64,000 bases of DNA from Gemmatimonadota bacterium DH-78. Its GTDB lineage: Bacteria; Gemmatimonadota; Gemmatimonadetes; Longimicrobiales; Gaopeijiaceae. Location: contig CP144380.1 in NCBI GenBank assembly GCA_038095605.1, positions 4,160,904 to 4,224,903 on the forward strand, written 5' to 3'. The translations under genes were made by a program, and so were the position numbers. Below are positions 36,641 to 44,002 of this stretch, one piece after another. The first letter of the stretch is position 1. Each line of letters opens with the position of its first letter. The notes beneath the pieces were generated by a model. That model ran no database searches. It saw nothing but the letters and a program-made list of their open reading frames with translations, and was not told where the DNA came from.

Positions 36641-37213
36641 CTAGCGACCCTGCGCTCGGTCCCAGGCTTCGCGGAGCCTGACCCTGGCCAGGCTCGAGCT
36701 CGGCTCGCACCGCATCTCGAGGTCCGCAGGGATGTCGCCCGATACGGAGCAGAGGTGATCACGGAGGCCGGCGGTCCGGAGGTGGAGTCCCCCCTCTGAT
36801 GAACGGAGCTCGAATCGCGTCGAAGCGATACCGGTGAGTCCGATCTCCGCGAGACTCCGGGGCAGACGAGACTCGGTCGACGCGAAGTCCCGGACCAGGC
36901 TGATGAGGAATCTCAGATCCGACTGCGCCCTCTCGACCGCCCGCTCAGTCGTGACGAAGACAACGGGGACGCCGGTTCGCGCCGGCATCTCATCCGTAGC
37001 GGGATTCCAGCAGCTGACCTCGAGGCGAACGACGTCGTATGAGTCGAGCTGCTCGTTCAGGTACTCGAAGTCTCCGACGATCACCCGGCCTTCGACCACC
37101 ATGACCGGAGAGCGGTCGTCGCCCCCGGGAAACGACATCGTCGACGGACACTTGAGCTCGGCCGCGGGGGACGCGAACAAGGCGAGTAGAACTTCTCCCA
37201 GGTGGGCACGCAC
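36641..37213 (-). CDS. hypothetical protein, TonB-plug-like strand
   Basis: 190 residues. After a short hydrophobic N-terminus comes PVMVVEGRVIVGDFEYLN, a pattern like the PVYVVDGxxV strand seen in plug domains and in small Gemmatimonadota proteins, then DVVRLEVSCWNP. The C-terminal half is charged. Function unknown. Confidence 0.55.
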   Translation of the reverse strand: MRAHLGEVLLALFASPAAELKCPSTMSFPGGDDRSPVMVVEGRVIVGDFEYLNEQLDSYDVVRLEVSCWNPATDEMPARTGVPVVFVTTERAVERAQSDLRFLISLVRDFASTESRLPRSLAEIGLTGIASTRFELRSSEGGLHLRTAGLRDHLCSVSGDIPADLEMRCEPSSSLARVRLREAWDRAQGR

Positions 37214-37342
37214 AACCTCTCCTCATCCAGCGAGAGGGTGGACAACGGCCCCGGCGATGGAACTCACACGATCATAGTTGGGTCGTCGCAGCGTTGACGC
37301 CAGCGACACTCGTCGACGAAGGGTTGCCGTCGCGCTACTTCA

Positions 37343-37363
37343 TGTGTCAAGCTTGTTGACACA
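37343..37363. promoter_or_regulatory. operator/promoter of the Clp_N-GntR gene
   Basis: TGTGTCAA-GCTTG-TTGACACA, a perfect 8-bp inverted repeat whose right arm contains the consensus -35 TTGACA. A weak -10 (TACTTG) lies 17 bases on. A second inverted repeat TTGTG-N7-CACAA at 37382-37398 overlaps the -10/start region. Both fit autoregulation by a GntR-type dimer. Confidence 0.65.
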
Positions 37364-37412
37364 AGAGGTGCCATCTTGTACTTGTGATGATAGCACAAAC
37401 ACGGGAGGTGGC

Positions 37413-38225
37413 ATGGCTGCTGTGCCCTATGGTCCAGAGGCGAAGCGGGTGCTGGTCGCGGCGTTCGCGGCTCAGCGATCCGCCGACCATCGCGAGGTGC
37501 ATGCGGAGCACCTGCTGCTCGGTGTGCTCGAGGTTCGCCCCGACCTCTTCATCGCCCCGGAGAGCGTTGCGGACAGGTTGGCGGAGAGGCTTCGGCGGGG
37601 AACTCACTTCTCCCTGGGGCATCGGGCGGGGAAGTACGAGTGGAGCGAAGGAGCGAGGGGGGCGCTCCGGAGGGCAGCGGACATTGCGAAGGCGTCCGAG
37701 GCCAGCGAGATCGAACCCGGACATCTTCTGTCTTCGCTCGCGCACGCGATCCCGGAGTCGAGCGAACTGCTCGACGAACACGAGGTGGGGCAGGCCCCGC
37801 CCACCAGCGCCTCGCCTCGCACGTCTGTCCCGCTCGTGGCGCTCGACGACGCAGCCTCGCAACCCTACTACGAGCAGATCGTGAACCAGCTCAAGGGAGC
37901 GGTGGCGGATGGCCGGCTGATCCCGGGTGAGAAGCTCGCCACGGTTCGTCGAATGGCGGATGAGCTCGAGATCGCGCCCGGTACTGTGGCGCGCGCGTAC
38001 AGGCTCCTGCAAGCGGACGGCGTCATCGTCACCGACCGATCGAACGGGAGCACTGTGGCGGTCCCCGGTCCCTCGTCGCCCTCAGAGAGGGTTACGCGAG
38101 TCGCTGCCCTCGAGGAACTCCTGAAACCAGCGGCGGTCGCCGCGTACCACATGGGGTCCAGCTTCGAAGAGCTGCGTGAGGCGCTGGAGCTCTCCGCGAG
38201 GCACGTCTTCGACCAGCGAGTCTGA
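37413..38225 (+). CDS. Clp_N domain fused to GntR-type winged helix regulator
   Basis: 270 residues from ATG 37413 with GGGAGGTGGC upstream. Residues about 5-125 resemble the ClpA/ClpC N-terminal repeat domain: EAKRVLVAAFAAQRSADHRE, VHAEHLLLGVLE, then a second repeat GARGALRRAADIAKASEASE, IEPGHLLSSLAHAI. Residues about 155-225 are a YtrA/YhcF-like GntR winged helix (PYYEQIVNQLKGAVADGRLI, LATVRRMADELEIAPGTVAR). A 45-residue helical tail follows. No AAA+ module is present, so it is a regulator that may sense a Clp-type ligand or degradation cue; that role is inference. Confidence 0.82.
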   Translation: MAAVPYGPEAKRVLVAAFAAQRSADHREVHAEHLLLGVLEVRPDLFIAPESVADRLAERLRRGTHFSLGHRAGKYEWSEGARGALRRAADIAKASEASEIEPGHLLSSLAHAIPESSELLDEHEVGQAPPTSASPRTSVPLVALDDAASQPYYEQIVNQLKGAVADGRLIPGEKLATVRRMADELEIAPGTVARAYRLLQADGVIVTDRSNGSTVAVPGPSSPSERVTRVAALEELLKPAAVAAYHMGSSFEELREALELSARHVFDQRV

Positions 38226-38269
38226 GAGCCCCTTCCTCCGACGTGCCGGGGCGCCCGAACCGGCTCCGC

Positions 38270-38998
38270 TCAGCGCTGCTCGCCGGGGCCTGAAGCGTGA
38301 CGTCTTCTGCCGTCGGCCGACTCCGGCCATGGACGGATGCCGAAGATCAGGAGGTAGCCGATCATCCAGAACTCTCCGATCGTAGCCGGGAGCGTCAGGC
38401 TGTCCATCAGGGCGTGTTGGAAGCCCGCATACTGGAGGAAGGTCTTCACGACGTAGCCCACGCCGCCCAGGATGAGAACTCGTCCGAGCCATGCCGGCAT
38501 CGCCTTCGACGTGATCACCATGTGGCCCATGGGAATGAGCCACAGTCCGAAGAAGAGGCCGCCCACACCCCACGCATGCCTGATCAGGCGTCCGAGAAGC
38601 TCGATCAGGAGGATCTTGTCGGCCTGTGTGGCGACCGAGGAGTAAGCCACGTCCAGAGCAACCGCCATGGACAGGGCGCTGATCAGGATGGCGAGCGCGT
38701 TGGCCATGCCCCATACGCCGACGGCCCAGGCTTCCCACTCGCGGATACTCTTGAACAGCCGGTAGAACCAGACGGCGGCGAGCGCTTGGGAGAGGACGAT
38801 GAGCAGCTCGAGCACGAGGCGGGTTCTCGCGAGAGCTTCCTGTCCGACGAGATTGGCCAGCGTCCGCTCGGGGTCACTCGTGACATAGATCTGCGAGTGA
38901 AGGACCAGGAATCCGAGCACCCCGGAGACCGCCAGCAGCAGATACCAGAATCCCGCGGCTCGCGCGGTCCGAACGCGCACAGCGTGTGCTTCATTCAT
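38270..38998 (-). CDS. DUF4386 family membrane protein
   Basis: 242 residues, about seven helices, starting at ATG 38998 (MNEAHAVR). Family-like segments are ARAAGFWYLLLAVSGVLGF, a periplasmic loop before FKSIREWEAWAVGVWGMANAL, and AWGVGGLFFGLWLIPMG near the C-terminal third. Function of the family is unknown. Confidence 0.82.
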   Translation of the reverse strand: MNEAHAVRVRTARAAGFWYLLLAVSGVLGFLVLHSQIYVTSDPERTLANLVGQEALARTRLVLELLIVLSQALAAVWFYRLFKSIREWEAWAVGVWGMANALAILISALSMAVALDVAYSSVATQADKILLIELLGRLIRHAWGVGGLFFGLWLIPMGHMVITSKAMPAWLGRVLILGGVGYVVKTFLQYAGFQHALMDSLTLPATIGEFWMIGYLLIFGIRPWPESADGRRRHASGPGEQR

Positions 38999-39085
38999 GA
39001 GGTGGGTCCAGCGTGGGGGTCGAGGACCGGCAGCCGAGTCCGAACGGGGTTCGAAAGGCCCGACGACATCGGGGGCCACCAGGAT

Positions 39086-39538
39086 TCAGCTTCCCGCAGC
39101 AGCCGTATCGGCGCCTTCCAGCTCATTGCGGATCGTCTCGGCCCAGGCCCGCACCCGCCCTGCTGCTCCCTCTGCCCGACCGGAGGCGTACACGTGGGCG
39201 ATCGTCATCGGCCACTCACGCAGCACCGGGCGACGTTCCGACTCCCTGCGAACCACCCTCCGATTGCCGTCGAAAGCACTTGCACCTCGGCGTAGGGCCG
39301 CCACCGACACGCCGCGTTCGAGATGATCCCTGAATGCAGACCGAAGTCCTGCCAACGCTTCGTCCGTGAACCGGGACGGGTGCTGGAGGTTGTATGAGGC
39401 CACCGTGAGGAAATGCAGAGCCTGCAATTCGGGATCAGTCCATTCCCAAGCCAGGACCGAGCCGAACTGATCCCAACAGGTAGCCCCAGCGGAGGCCGCC
39501 GCTCCGCACTCGTTGCAGCATCCACTCGATCGGGACAT
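39086..39538 (-). CDS. DUF5946 family protein
   Basis: 150 residues from ATG 39538. It begins MSRSSGCCNECGAAASAGATC, a Cys cluster, then WDQFGSVLAWEWTDPELQ, HFLTVASYNLQHPSRFTDEA, and ESERRPVLREWPMTIAHVY, all typical of DUF5946. Function unknown; the CxxC...C pattern suggests metal binding. The frame is open upstream to 39610 but lacks family sequence there. Confidence 0.85.
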   Translation of the reverse strand: MSRSSGCCNECGAAASAGATCWDQFGSVLAWEWTDPELQALHFLTVASYNLQHPSRFTDEALAGLRSAFRDHLERGVSVAALRRGASAFDGNRRVVRRESERRPVLREWPMTIAHVYASGRAEGAAGRVRAWAETIRNELEGADTAAAGS

Positions 39539-39610
39539 GGGGCAATGCGTGGCGTGAAGAAGAAGGGGGCCGGGACAGGACCCGGACGAGGGTGACTTCT
39601 CGGTTCTCAA

Positions 39611-40201
39611 TCATGCACTGCGACGTTCGGAGGCCGGGGCATGTGGGGACCATTGGAGCGTGATCGACTGGCCGACGCCGACGTTCGCCCAACGCTCACT
39701 CAGGTCCTCGAGGCGTCGGGCGATCCGCTCGACCACGGGGTCGGACAATGACGCGCTTTCTGTCGCCGAGCATCCGACGCGGACCTTCCGAACAAAGCCT
39801 TCGAGCCTCCGGACTTCGGCGAGGCGCTCCCCGGTCGGGAAGCGCTTGAGCCATTCGTAGTGGCAGATCGTGGCAGCCCGCTCGGAGAACTCCGCTTCCT
39901 TTGACCCCGCTTCAGCAAGGCGCCTGCCTCGATCCTGCTGCTTCCGTCGAGCGCGAGATACCTCCCGTCCACCTGATCCCTCATTGGCAATCCGAAAGGT
40001 GCCGGCATCTCCGCCAGCCGCTAGCTGCCCGAAGACCCCGTGCGTGAGGCCAAGCTCCTCTTCGACCACGAAGTGGACGAAGTCGTGAGGCAAGTCCTCA
40101 TCGTAGCTCGGAGCAGGGTTCATCTCCACAGAGGGATACATCGCTCGGTGCACGAACACTCCGTACCGACGCTCACCAGTGCGCTCGAATCGGACGTCCA
40201 C
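39611..40201 (-). CDS. hypothetical protein left of the integron array
   Basis: 196 residues from GTG 40201 (VDVRFERTG), which has GGAG 8 bases upstream; the frame stays open into the attC remnant, where an ATG at 40297 would add non-native residues. Core: PHDFVHFVVEEELGLTHGVFGQLAAGGDAGTF, a conserved-looking helical segment with paired acidic and His residues. The Arg/Lys/Glu-rich centre is probably coiled. No family named. It may be the cargo of a decayed distal cassette. Confidence 0.65.
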   Translation of the reverse strand: MDVRFERTGERRYGVFVHRAMYPSVEMNPAPSYDEDLPHDFVHFVVEEELGLTHGVFGQLAAGGDAGTFRIANEGSGGREVSRARRKQQDRGRRLAEAGSKEAEFSERAATICHYEWLKRFPTGERLAEVRRLEGFVRKVRVGCSATESASLSDPVVERIARRLEDLSERWANVGVGQSITLQWSPHAPASERRSA

Positions 40202-40263
40202 CAGGATTGCTCCTACCGAAAGGCCAAAGGCGTACAAAGGGCAGCGACATTGACCAGGCTCAC

Positions 40264-40303
40264 CTCCGAACCGGCCCCGATCGGAATTGCTCATCAACGC
40301 ATG
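40264..40303 (-). other. attC remnant (distal half only)
   Basis: TCCGAACCGGCCCC followed by ATTGCTCA-CAACGCATG matches the left half of sites B, C and D. The other half, including the L/R arm GGAGCCGGAAGCC, is absent. It overlaps the end of the truncated propeller frame and marks an eroded array end. Confidence 0.6.
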
Positions 40304-40557
40304 TGTACCTCCCCCGGACCCTCGCCTGGTCGGGCGAGCCGGCTCACACTGCCCGTGCTCGGGTCCCAGACCCAGACGGCTCGAACAACGTCGTCGCTCA
40401 CCACGACCCGACCGTCTGGCAAGGCGAGAAGGTCACCAATGGTCCCGAAAGGAACCGTCACAGCCCCGCGCGTGGCAGCCACCTCACGGACCACAATTCG
40501 AAACGGCTGGCAGATCACTGGGGTCGGAGCAAGCAGGGTGAGCAAGACCACCAACAT
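40294..40557 (-). pseudogene. truncated 6-bladed beta-propeller gene in eroded cassette
   Basis: 87 residues: a signal peptide (LVVLLTLLAPTPVICQ), VREVAATRGAVTVPFG, LPDGRVVVSDDVVRAVWVWD and then RPGEGPGEV, the hallmark of the chromosomal propeller family, after which translation enters the attC remnant and stops (HMR). Only about one quarter of a 350-400 residue protein is left. It starts about 70 bases from the cassette boundary core at 40624. Confidence 0.75.
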
Positions 40558-40623
40558 CCGCGCATTTGGATCCTCGTGGAAGACACCAACCAGTTCGCGC
40601 GCCTGACAGCTGCCGACGCTGTC

Positions 40624-40784
40624 ACCTTACGTGCAGGGGTTGCCGAACCGGCCCCACCCGCACCGGTCCTCGATCAGACTACGGCCGGCCGCAGCCGCAC
40701 CGCCAGCTTCACCCACCCGCTGGAGACCGGTTGGGACGGAGCGTCGCGTGCAGCGGCGCGGAGCCGGAAGACCTGTTGTTAGAG
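40624..40784 (-). other. attC site A (161 bp)
   Basis: Outer cores ACCTTAC and GTTAGAG; inner arms CCGAACCGG and the conserved GGTTGGGACGGAGCG, with GGAGCCGGAAG before the right core. The left inner arm (GGGGTTGCCG) is diverged from the consensus GGGGCTTCCG. Distal-most complete site of the array. Confidence 0.8.
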
Positions 40785-40807
40785 GGCGTTGCGACAACCC
40801 ACTCAGT

Positions 40808-41137
40808 TCACCCGGCCACCTTCACGCTCGTGCGACCGTGGTCCCGGGTCCGAGGTCTACGACGGACGACGATCTCGACATCCCGATCGAGGGCGTTCAG
40901 AAAACGAACCAGCCGCTCGAGCGAGAACCCGCTGAGCTGGCCATTCATCAGCTTCGAGACGATGGGCTGCGTAGCCCCCAGGACCTCGGCCGCCTCGGTC
41001 TGCGTGAGACGGCGCCCGTGGATGATCTCGCCGATCCGGTGCGCGAGCTGCGCCTTCGTCTCCAGCTCCTGGACCTCGGCGAGTTCCAGGTCGGCGAAGA
41101 CACTTCCGCTGCTCTTCTCGATCTTGTGATTGGTCAT
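40808..41137 (-). CDS. XRE family antitoxin (HigA-like)
   Basis: 109 residues. HTH: RLTQTEAAEVLGATQPIVSK, LMNGQLSGFSLERLVRFLNAL; the acidic N-terminus (FADLELAEVQELETK) would bind the toxin. It follows the toxin gene by 2 bases, the toxin-first order typical of HigBA. Sense with the array reading direction. It should neutralise the RelE/HigB-type toxin and repress the operon through the GTATAC pair at 41509. Confidence 0.88.
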   Translation of the reverse strand: MTNHKIEKSSGSVFADLELAEVQELETKAQLAHRIGEIIHGRRLTQTEAAEVLGATQPIVSKLMNGQLSGFSLERLVRFLNALDRDVEIVVRRRPRTRDHGRTSVKVAG

Positions 41138-41139
41138 CC

Positions 41140-41502
41140 CTACTTCCCTCCGTGGTGAGCCTCAGCGTCTCTCAGCCGATCCCGGATCAGATCGATGTCG
41201 TGCCTGGGGGTCTTGGTCCCTCGCCTCGACTTCTTCTGGAAGGCGTAGAGAACGTAGACCGCGTCCGTGAACCGGACCGTGTACACGACTCGGTAGGCGT
41301 CTCCGGCATGGCGCTCCACGATCTCAAGGACACCCGCGCCCGACACGATTTCCTTCATCACCTTCGCCTGGCGGGGGCGCTGCCCCTGCTGGGCAACCCA
41401 CAACGCAAACCCGACGTCCGTGCGAACCGCCTCGGGAAACGCCCGCACATCGGCAAGGGAAGAGCCCACCCAATACAGGGGCTTCGGCGGCGACTCGCTC
41501 AT
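41140..41502 (-). CDS. RelE/HigB-type toxin (phage-derived Gp49-like)
   Basis: 120 residues. Family features: LYWVGSSLADVRAFPEAV, QGQRPRQAKVMKEIVSGAGVLEIVERH, AYRVVYTVRFTDAVYVLYAFQKKSRRG and a C-terminal IDLIRDRL. This is the Gp49-like branch of RelE ribosome-dependent mRNA interferases. ATG at 41502 lies 7 bases past the operator. Partner is the XRE protein immediately downstream. Confidence 0.88.
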   Translation of the reverse strand: MSESPPKPLYWVGSSLADVRAFPEAVRTDVGFALWVAQQGQRPRQAKVMKEIVSGAGVLEIVERHAGDAYRVVYTVRFTDAVYVLYAFQKKSRRGTKTPRHDIDLIRDRLRDAEAHHGGK

Positions 41503-41508
41503 GGATCA

Positions 41509-41528
41509 GTATACCAGAACTAGTATAC
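41509..41528 (-). promoter_or_regulatory. promoter/operator of the relE-xre cassette
   Basis: Two GTATAC palindromes separated by 8 bases; read leftward the proximal one supplies a TATACT -10 element close to the toxin start. Typical of antitoxin-repressed promoters. Confidence 0.5.
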
Positions 41529-41569
41529 ACCCGCTAGGGTCCGTAGTCTCGACCCGTCCGAGCGATGCC

Positions 41570-41718
41570 CTCTAACGTTCTAGGGCTTCCGAACCGGCCC
41601 CCATCACTATTGCTCACCAGTGCATGCTACGTGGGCGGAGACCTTTCCCGCCAGACCGGCGCTTCGCTCCCCTGGGGCCGGTTGGGACAGCGCGGAGCCG
41701 GAAGCCTTGTTGTTATCT
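41570..41718 (-). other. attC site B (149 bp)
   Basis: Outer cores CTCTAAC and GTTATCT; inner arms GGGCTTCCGAACCGGCC and GGCCGGTTGGGAC...GGAGCCGGAAGCC. Read leftward, the spacer between the first core and the inner arm is 5 bases (AACAA). It lacks the small internal GCGCCC hairpin seen in other sites, making it the shortest of the main type. Confidence 0.85.
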
Positions 41719-41795
41719 GACGTGGGCCGCGCTCGTCTTGACCGGCAGGGCCGTGCGGCTACCACGCTTCGCTCATGAACGCGACTTGAAGAAGG

Positions 41796-42080
41796 TCATC
41801 GATCCTGAAGCTCCTGCCGGAAATGGCTGAGCGTAAGGATATGTACCTCCTCCGGGAATACCTCGTAGATCACACGATAGGGCTCGTACAGGATCTCCCG
41901 TACGCCTTCATCACCCCACTCCGGGACGACTCGCCCGTGATCCGGGAACTCGCCGAGTGCCTCCACGCGCTTCAACAAGCCGTCGAGCCAATCGACGGCC
42001 ACGACAGGGCGGTCCTGCTCGATGAACGCTACAGCCTCGAGAGCGCGGCGCCTGGCCGTCGGGGACCAGAAGAGCCTCAA
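41796..42080 (-). CDS. RelE/ParE family toxin
   Basis: 94 residues: RLFWSPTARRRALEAVAFIE, DWLDGLLKRVEALGEFPDHG, then VREILYEPYRVIYEVFPEEVHILTLSHFRQ, the ParE/RelE barrel with Arg/Tyr active-site positions. The start overlaps the antitoxin stop by 4 bases. Gyrase poisoning versus mRNA cleavage cannot be told from sequence alone. Confidence 0.88.
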   Translation of the reverse strand: MRLFWSPTARRRALEAVAFIEQDRPVVAVDWLDGLLKRVEALGEFPDHGRVVPEWGDEGVREILYEPYRVIYEVFPEEVHILTLSHFRQELQDR

Positions 42081-42358
42081 GGCTGAAGCCGGGATCGGAG
42101 TTCCGCGACGATCTCTTCATGGGCGATACCCTCGCCCCTGGACATCTCCGCCTTCGCATCTCGGATGTCGCGGATGACCTCGACCTGCTCGACGAGGGCT
42201 TCGTACTCGTCCACATCGAGGACGACGGCCGCACTCCTGCCGTGCTGGGTCAGGACCAAGGGGCGCTTGGTTGTGCGGACCTGTTCCAGAAATCCTGCGG
42301 CGTTGGCCCGGAAGGCGGACAACGGCTGAACATCTTGGCTGGGCTTCAGACGGGGCAT
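42077..42358 (-). CDS. Phd/YefM family antitoxin
   Basis: 93 residues from ATG 42358 with GGAGG 4 bases upstream. Core: DVQPLSAFRANAAGFLEQVR, TKRPLVLTQHGRSAAVVLDVDEYEAL, the Phd/YefM DNA-binding fold, then a helical toxin-binding tail. Antitoxin-first order, coupled to the ParE/RelE gene. Confidence 0.9.
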   Translation of the reverse strand: MPRLKPSQDVQPLSAFRANAAGFLEQVRTTKRPLVLTQHGRSAAVVLDVDEYEALVEQVEVIRDIRDAKAEMSRGEGIAHEEIVAELRSRLQP

Positions 42359-42391
42359 GGGGCCTCCATGGTACGTCAAACGGGACACCCA

Positions 42392-42421
42392 AAGATACCG
42401 CAAGGCGTCCTATTTGTTCAA
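42392..42421 (-). promoter_or_regulatory. promoter of the phd-relE cassette
   Basis: Read leftward: TTGAAC, 18-base spacer, TATCTT, 34 bases before the antitoxin ATG. It shows that the cassette carries its own promoter. Confidence 0.5.
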
Positions 42422-42466
42422 CCAACCCGTCCGTCGCCCTCGGGATCCGACCCGACGACCCATGTC

Positions 42467-42629
42467 AGATAACGTGATCGGGGCTTCCGAACCGGCCCCC
42501 GTCAGAACTGCTCACCAACGCAGGCTACGTGAGCTGAGACCTTTCCCGCCAGACCGACGCCTCGCTCACCTGGGGCCGGTTGGGACGGAGCGCCCGTAAG
42601 ATAACAACAAGGCTTCCGGCTCCGCGCCC
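42467..42629 (-). other. attC site C with inverted right arm (probably defective)
   Basis: The left part is normal (core AGATAAC, then GGGGCTTCCGAACCGGCCCC) through GGCCGGTTGGGACGGAGCGCCC. From 42597 the rest is reversed: AGATAACAACAAGGCTTCC then GGCTCCGCGCCC, the exact reverse complement of the arm seen in site B. Both ends therefore carry AGATAAC in the same orientation, so the outer cores cannot pair as in a working site. Confidence 0.8.
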
Positions 42630-42724
42630 TGAGCCTGAGCTGTCCACCGAAGCCGGACCCGTGACAGGCCAAGGGTAGCCCAGCCAACCCTTGGCAGCAT
42701 GTCGCATCTGGCATATCTTCCTTC

Positions 42725-43066
42725 ATGAGTCCGAACGACAAACGGCTGGTGTGGCTCGCGGGCGAGGTGAAAACCCCGCCCTTCTCGGCCGAGGCCAGGC
42801 TCGAAGCGGGTTTCCTTCTTCGACGACTCCAACGTGGCGACAAGCTTAGCCTACCACACTCGAGACCCATGCCGTCCGTAGCCCGGGGCTGTCACGAGCT
42901 CAGGGTCGTCGACGAATCGGCCACGTGGCGGATCATGTACTTTGTCGACTCGGACGCCATCGTGATCCTCCACGTATTCCAGAAGAAGACCCGGGCCACG
43001 CCCAAGCGGATCATCGACGTGAGCAAGGATCGACTCCAAGCCTACCGCGACGTCCGGAACCGATAG
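42725..43066 (+). CDS. RelE/HigB-type toxin (Gp49-like)
   Basis: 113 residues: FSAEARLEAGFLLRRLQRGD, GCHELRVVDESATWRIMYFV, DAIVILHVFQKKTRATPKR. Same family as the 41140 toxin but strongly diverged. It is transcribed against the array direction, so it needs its own promoter. The antitoxin gene follows after 12 bases. Confidence 0.87.
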   Translation: MSPNDKRLVWLAGEVKTPPFSAEARLEAGFLLRRLQRGDKLSLPHSRPMPSVARGCHELRVVDESATWRIMYFVDSDAIVILHVFQKKTRATPKRIIDVSKDRLQAYRDVRNR

Positions 43067-43078
43067 GAGAACTCACAG

Positions 43079-43411
43079 ATGGACGACAAGACGAAGAAGA
43101 GGCTCGTTGCCGCTGGATGGTCTACCGGAGACGCTAGAGACTTCCTCGAGCTGAGTGACTCCGAAGCCGAGTTCATCGAGATGAAGCTCGCTCTGGCCCA
43201 AGATCTCCGCGCGCGCCGTCGCCTGCGACATCTCAACCAGACCCAGGTCGCTCGAATCGTCGGGTCCAGCCAGTCGCGGGTGGCCAAGATGGAGGCTGCC
43301 GACCCCAGCGTCTCTCTCGACCTTCTCGTGAAGACCCTGCTCAAGCTGGGCGTTGCACGAGCCGAACTCGCAGAGACGCTTTCTCAGGGGCCCAAGTCAG
43401 TCGTCGGGTGA
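43079..43411 (+). CDS. XRE family antitoxin (HigA-like)
   Basis: 110 residues: N-terminal acidic helix FLELSDSEAEFIEMKLALAQ, HTH RRLRHLNQTQVARIVGSSQSR, then VSLDLLVKTLLKLGVARAEL. Partner of the toxin at 42725; a GGAGAACTCACAG ribosome site precedes the ATG. Confidence 0.88.
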   Translation: MDDKTKKRLVAAGWSTGDARDFLELSDSEAEFIEMKLALAQDLRARRRLRHLNQTQVARIVGSSQSRVAKMEAADPSVSLDLLVKTLLKLGVARAELAETLSQGPKSVVG

Positions 43412-43464
43412 GACCCTAAACCCGGGCGCGTGAACCGGCTACGAGGGAGCACGTGCTCAGGTTC

Positions 43465-43627
43465 AGATAACGTTCCGGGGCTTCCGAACCGCCCCCCGAC
43501 CAAGACTGCTCACCAACGCATGCTACGTGAGCTGAGACCTTCCCCGCCAGACCGGCACCTCGCTCACCTGGGGCCGGTTGGGACGGAGCGCCCACAGGGC
43601 GCGGAGCCGGAAGCCTAGTTGTTATGC
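43465..43627 (-). other. attC site D (163 bp)
   Basis: Cores AGATAAC and GTTATGC; arms GGGGCTTCCGAACCG and GGCCGGTTGGGACGGAGC, with internal hairpin GCGCCCACAGGGCGC. GTTATGCGC pairs with GCGCATAAC of site E across the AbrB/PIN cassette. Confidence 0.87.
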
Positions 43628-43683
43628 GCAGCTGCGCTACCGCTCGGCCCACCTTCACCAACCCGCTGAGAGGCCCTGGAAAT

Positions 43684-43722
43684 TGACCTGCAACGCGGTC
43701 GTCAGCATCTTACTGGTAAGAT
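43684..43722 (+). promoter_or_regulatory. promoter and operator of the abrB-PIN cassette
   Basis: TTGACC at 43684, 17-base spacer, then the perfect palindrome ATCTTAC-TG-GTAAGAT (43707-43722) at the -10 position. GGAGG follows 4 bases before the antitoxin ATG. Consistent with autorepression by the AbrB-type antitoxin. Confidence 0.6.
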
Positions 43723-43738
43723 CCCGCCAGGAGGCACC

Positions 43739-44002
43739 ATGATTCAGCCCGCCACCACGAAGCTCTCTTCCAAGGGGCAAGTCGTCATTCCGGAGGAAAT
43801 CCGGAACCGGCTCGGCCTCGAGCCCGGAGCTCAATTCGTCGTCGTCGGCGAGGGAGATGTCGTCGTTCTCAAGGCCCTCAAGGCCCCCAATCTCTCCCAG
43901 TTCAAGGACCTCCTCGACCAGGCGCGGACTTCGGCCGAGGCGGCCGGTATCACCCCGGACGATGTGACCGAGGCGATCCGCGAGGTCCGGGCCGAGAAGT
44001 GA
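43739..44002 (+). CDS. AbrB/MazE-type antitoxin
   Basis: 87 residues with the SpoVT/AbrB swapped-hairpin signature TTKLSSKGQVVIPEEIRNRLGL, followed by EPGAQFVVVGEGDVVVLKAL and a helical tail. It overlaps the PIN gene by 4 bases. Binds DNA at the palindrome upstream and presumably neutralises the PIN toxin. Confidence 0.92.
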   Translation: MIQPATTKLSSKGQVVIPEEIRNRLGLEPGAQFVVVGEGDVVVLKALKAPNLSQFKDLLDQARTSAEAAGITPDDVTEAIREVRAEK

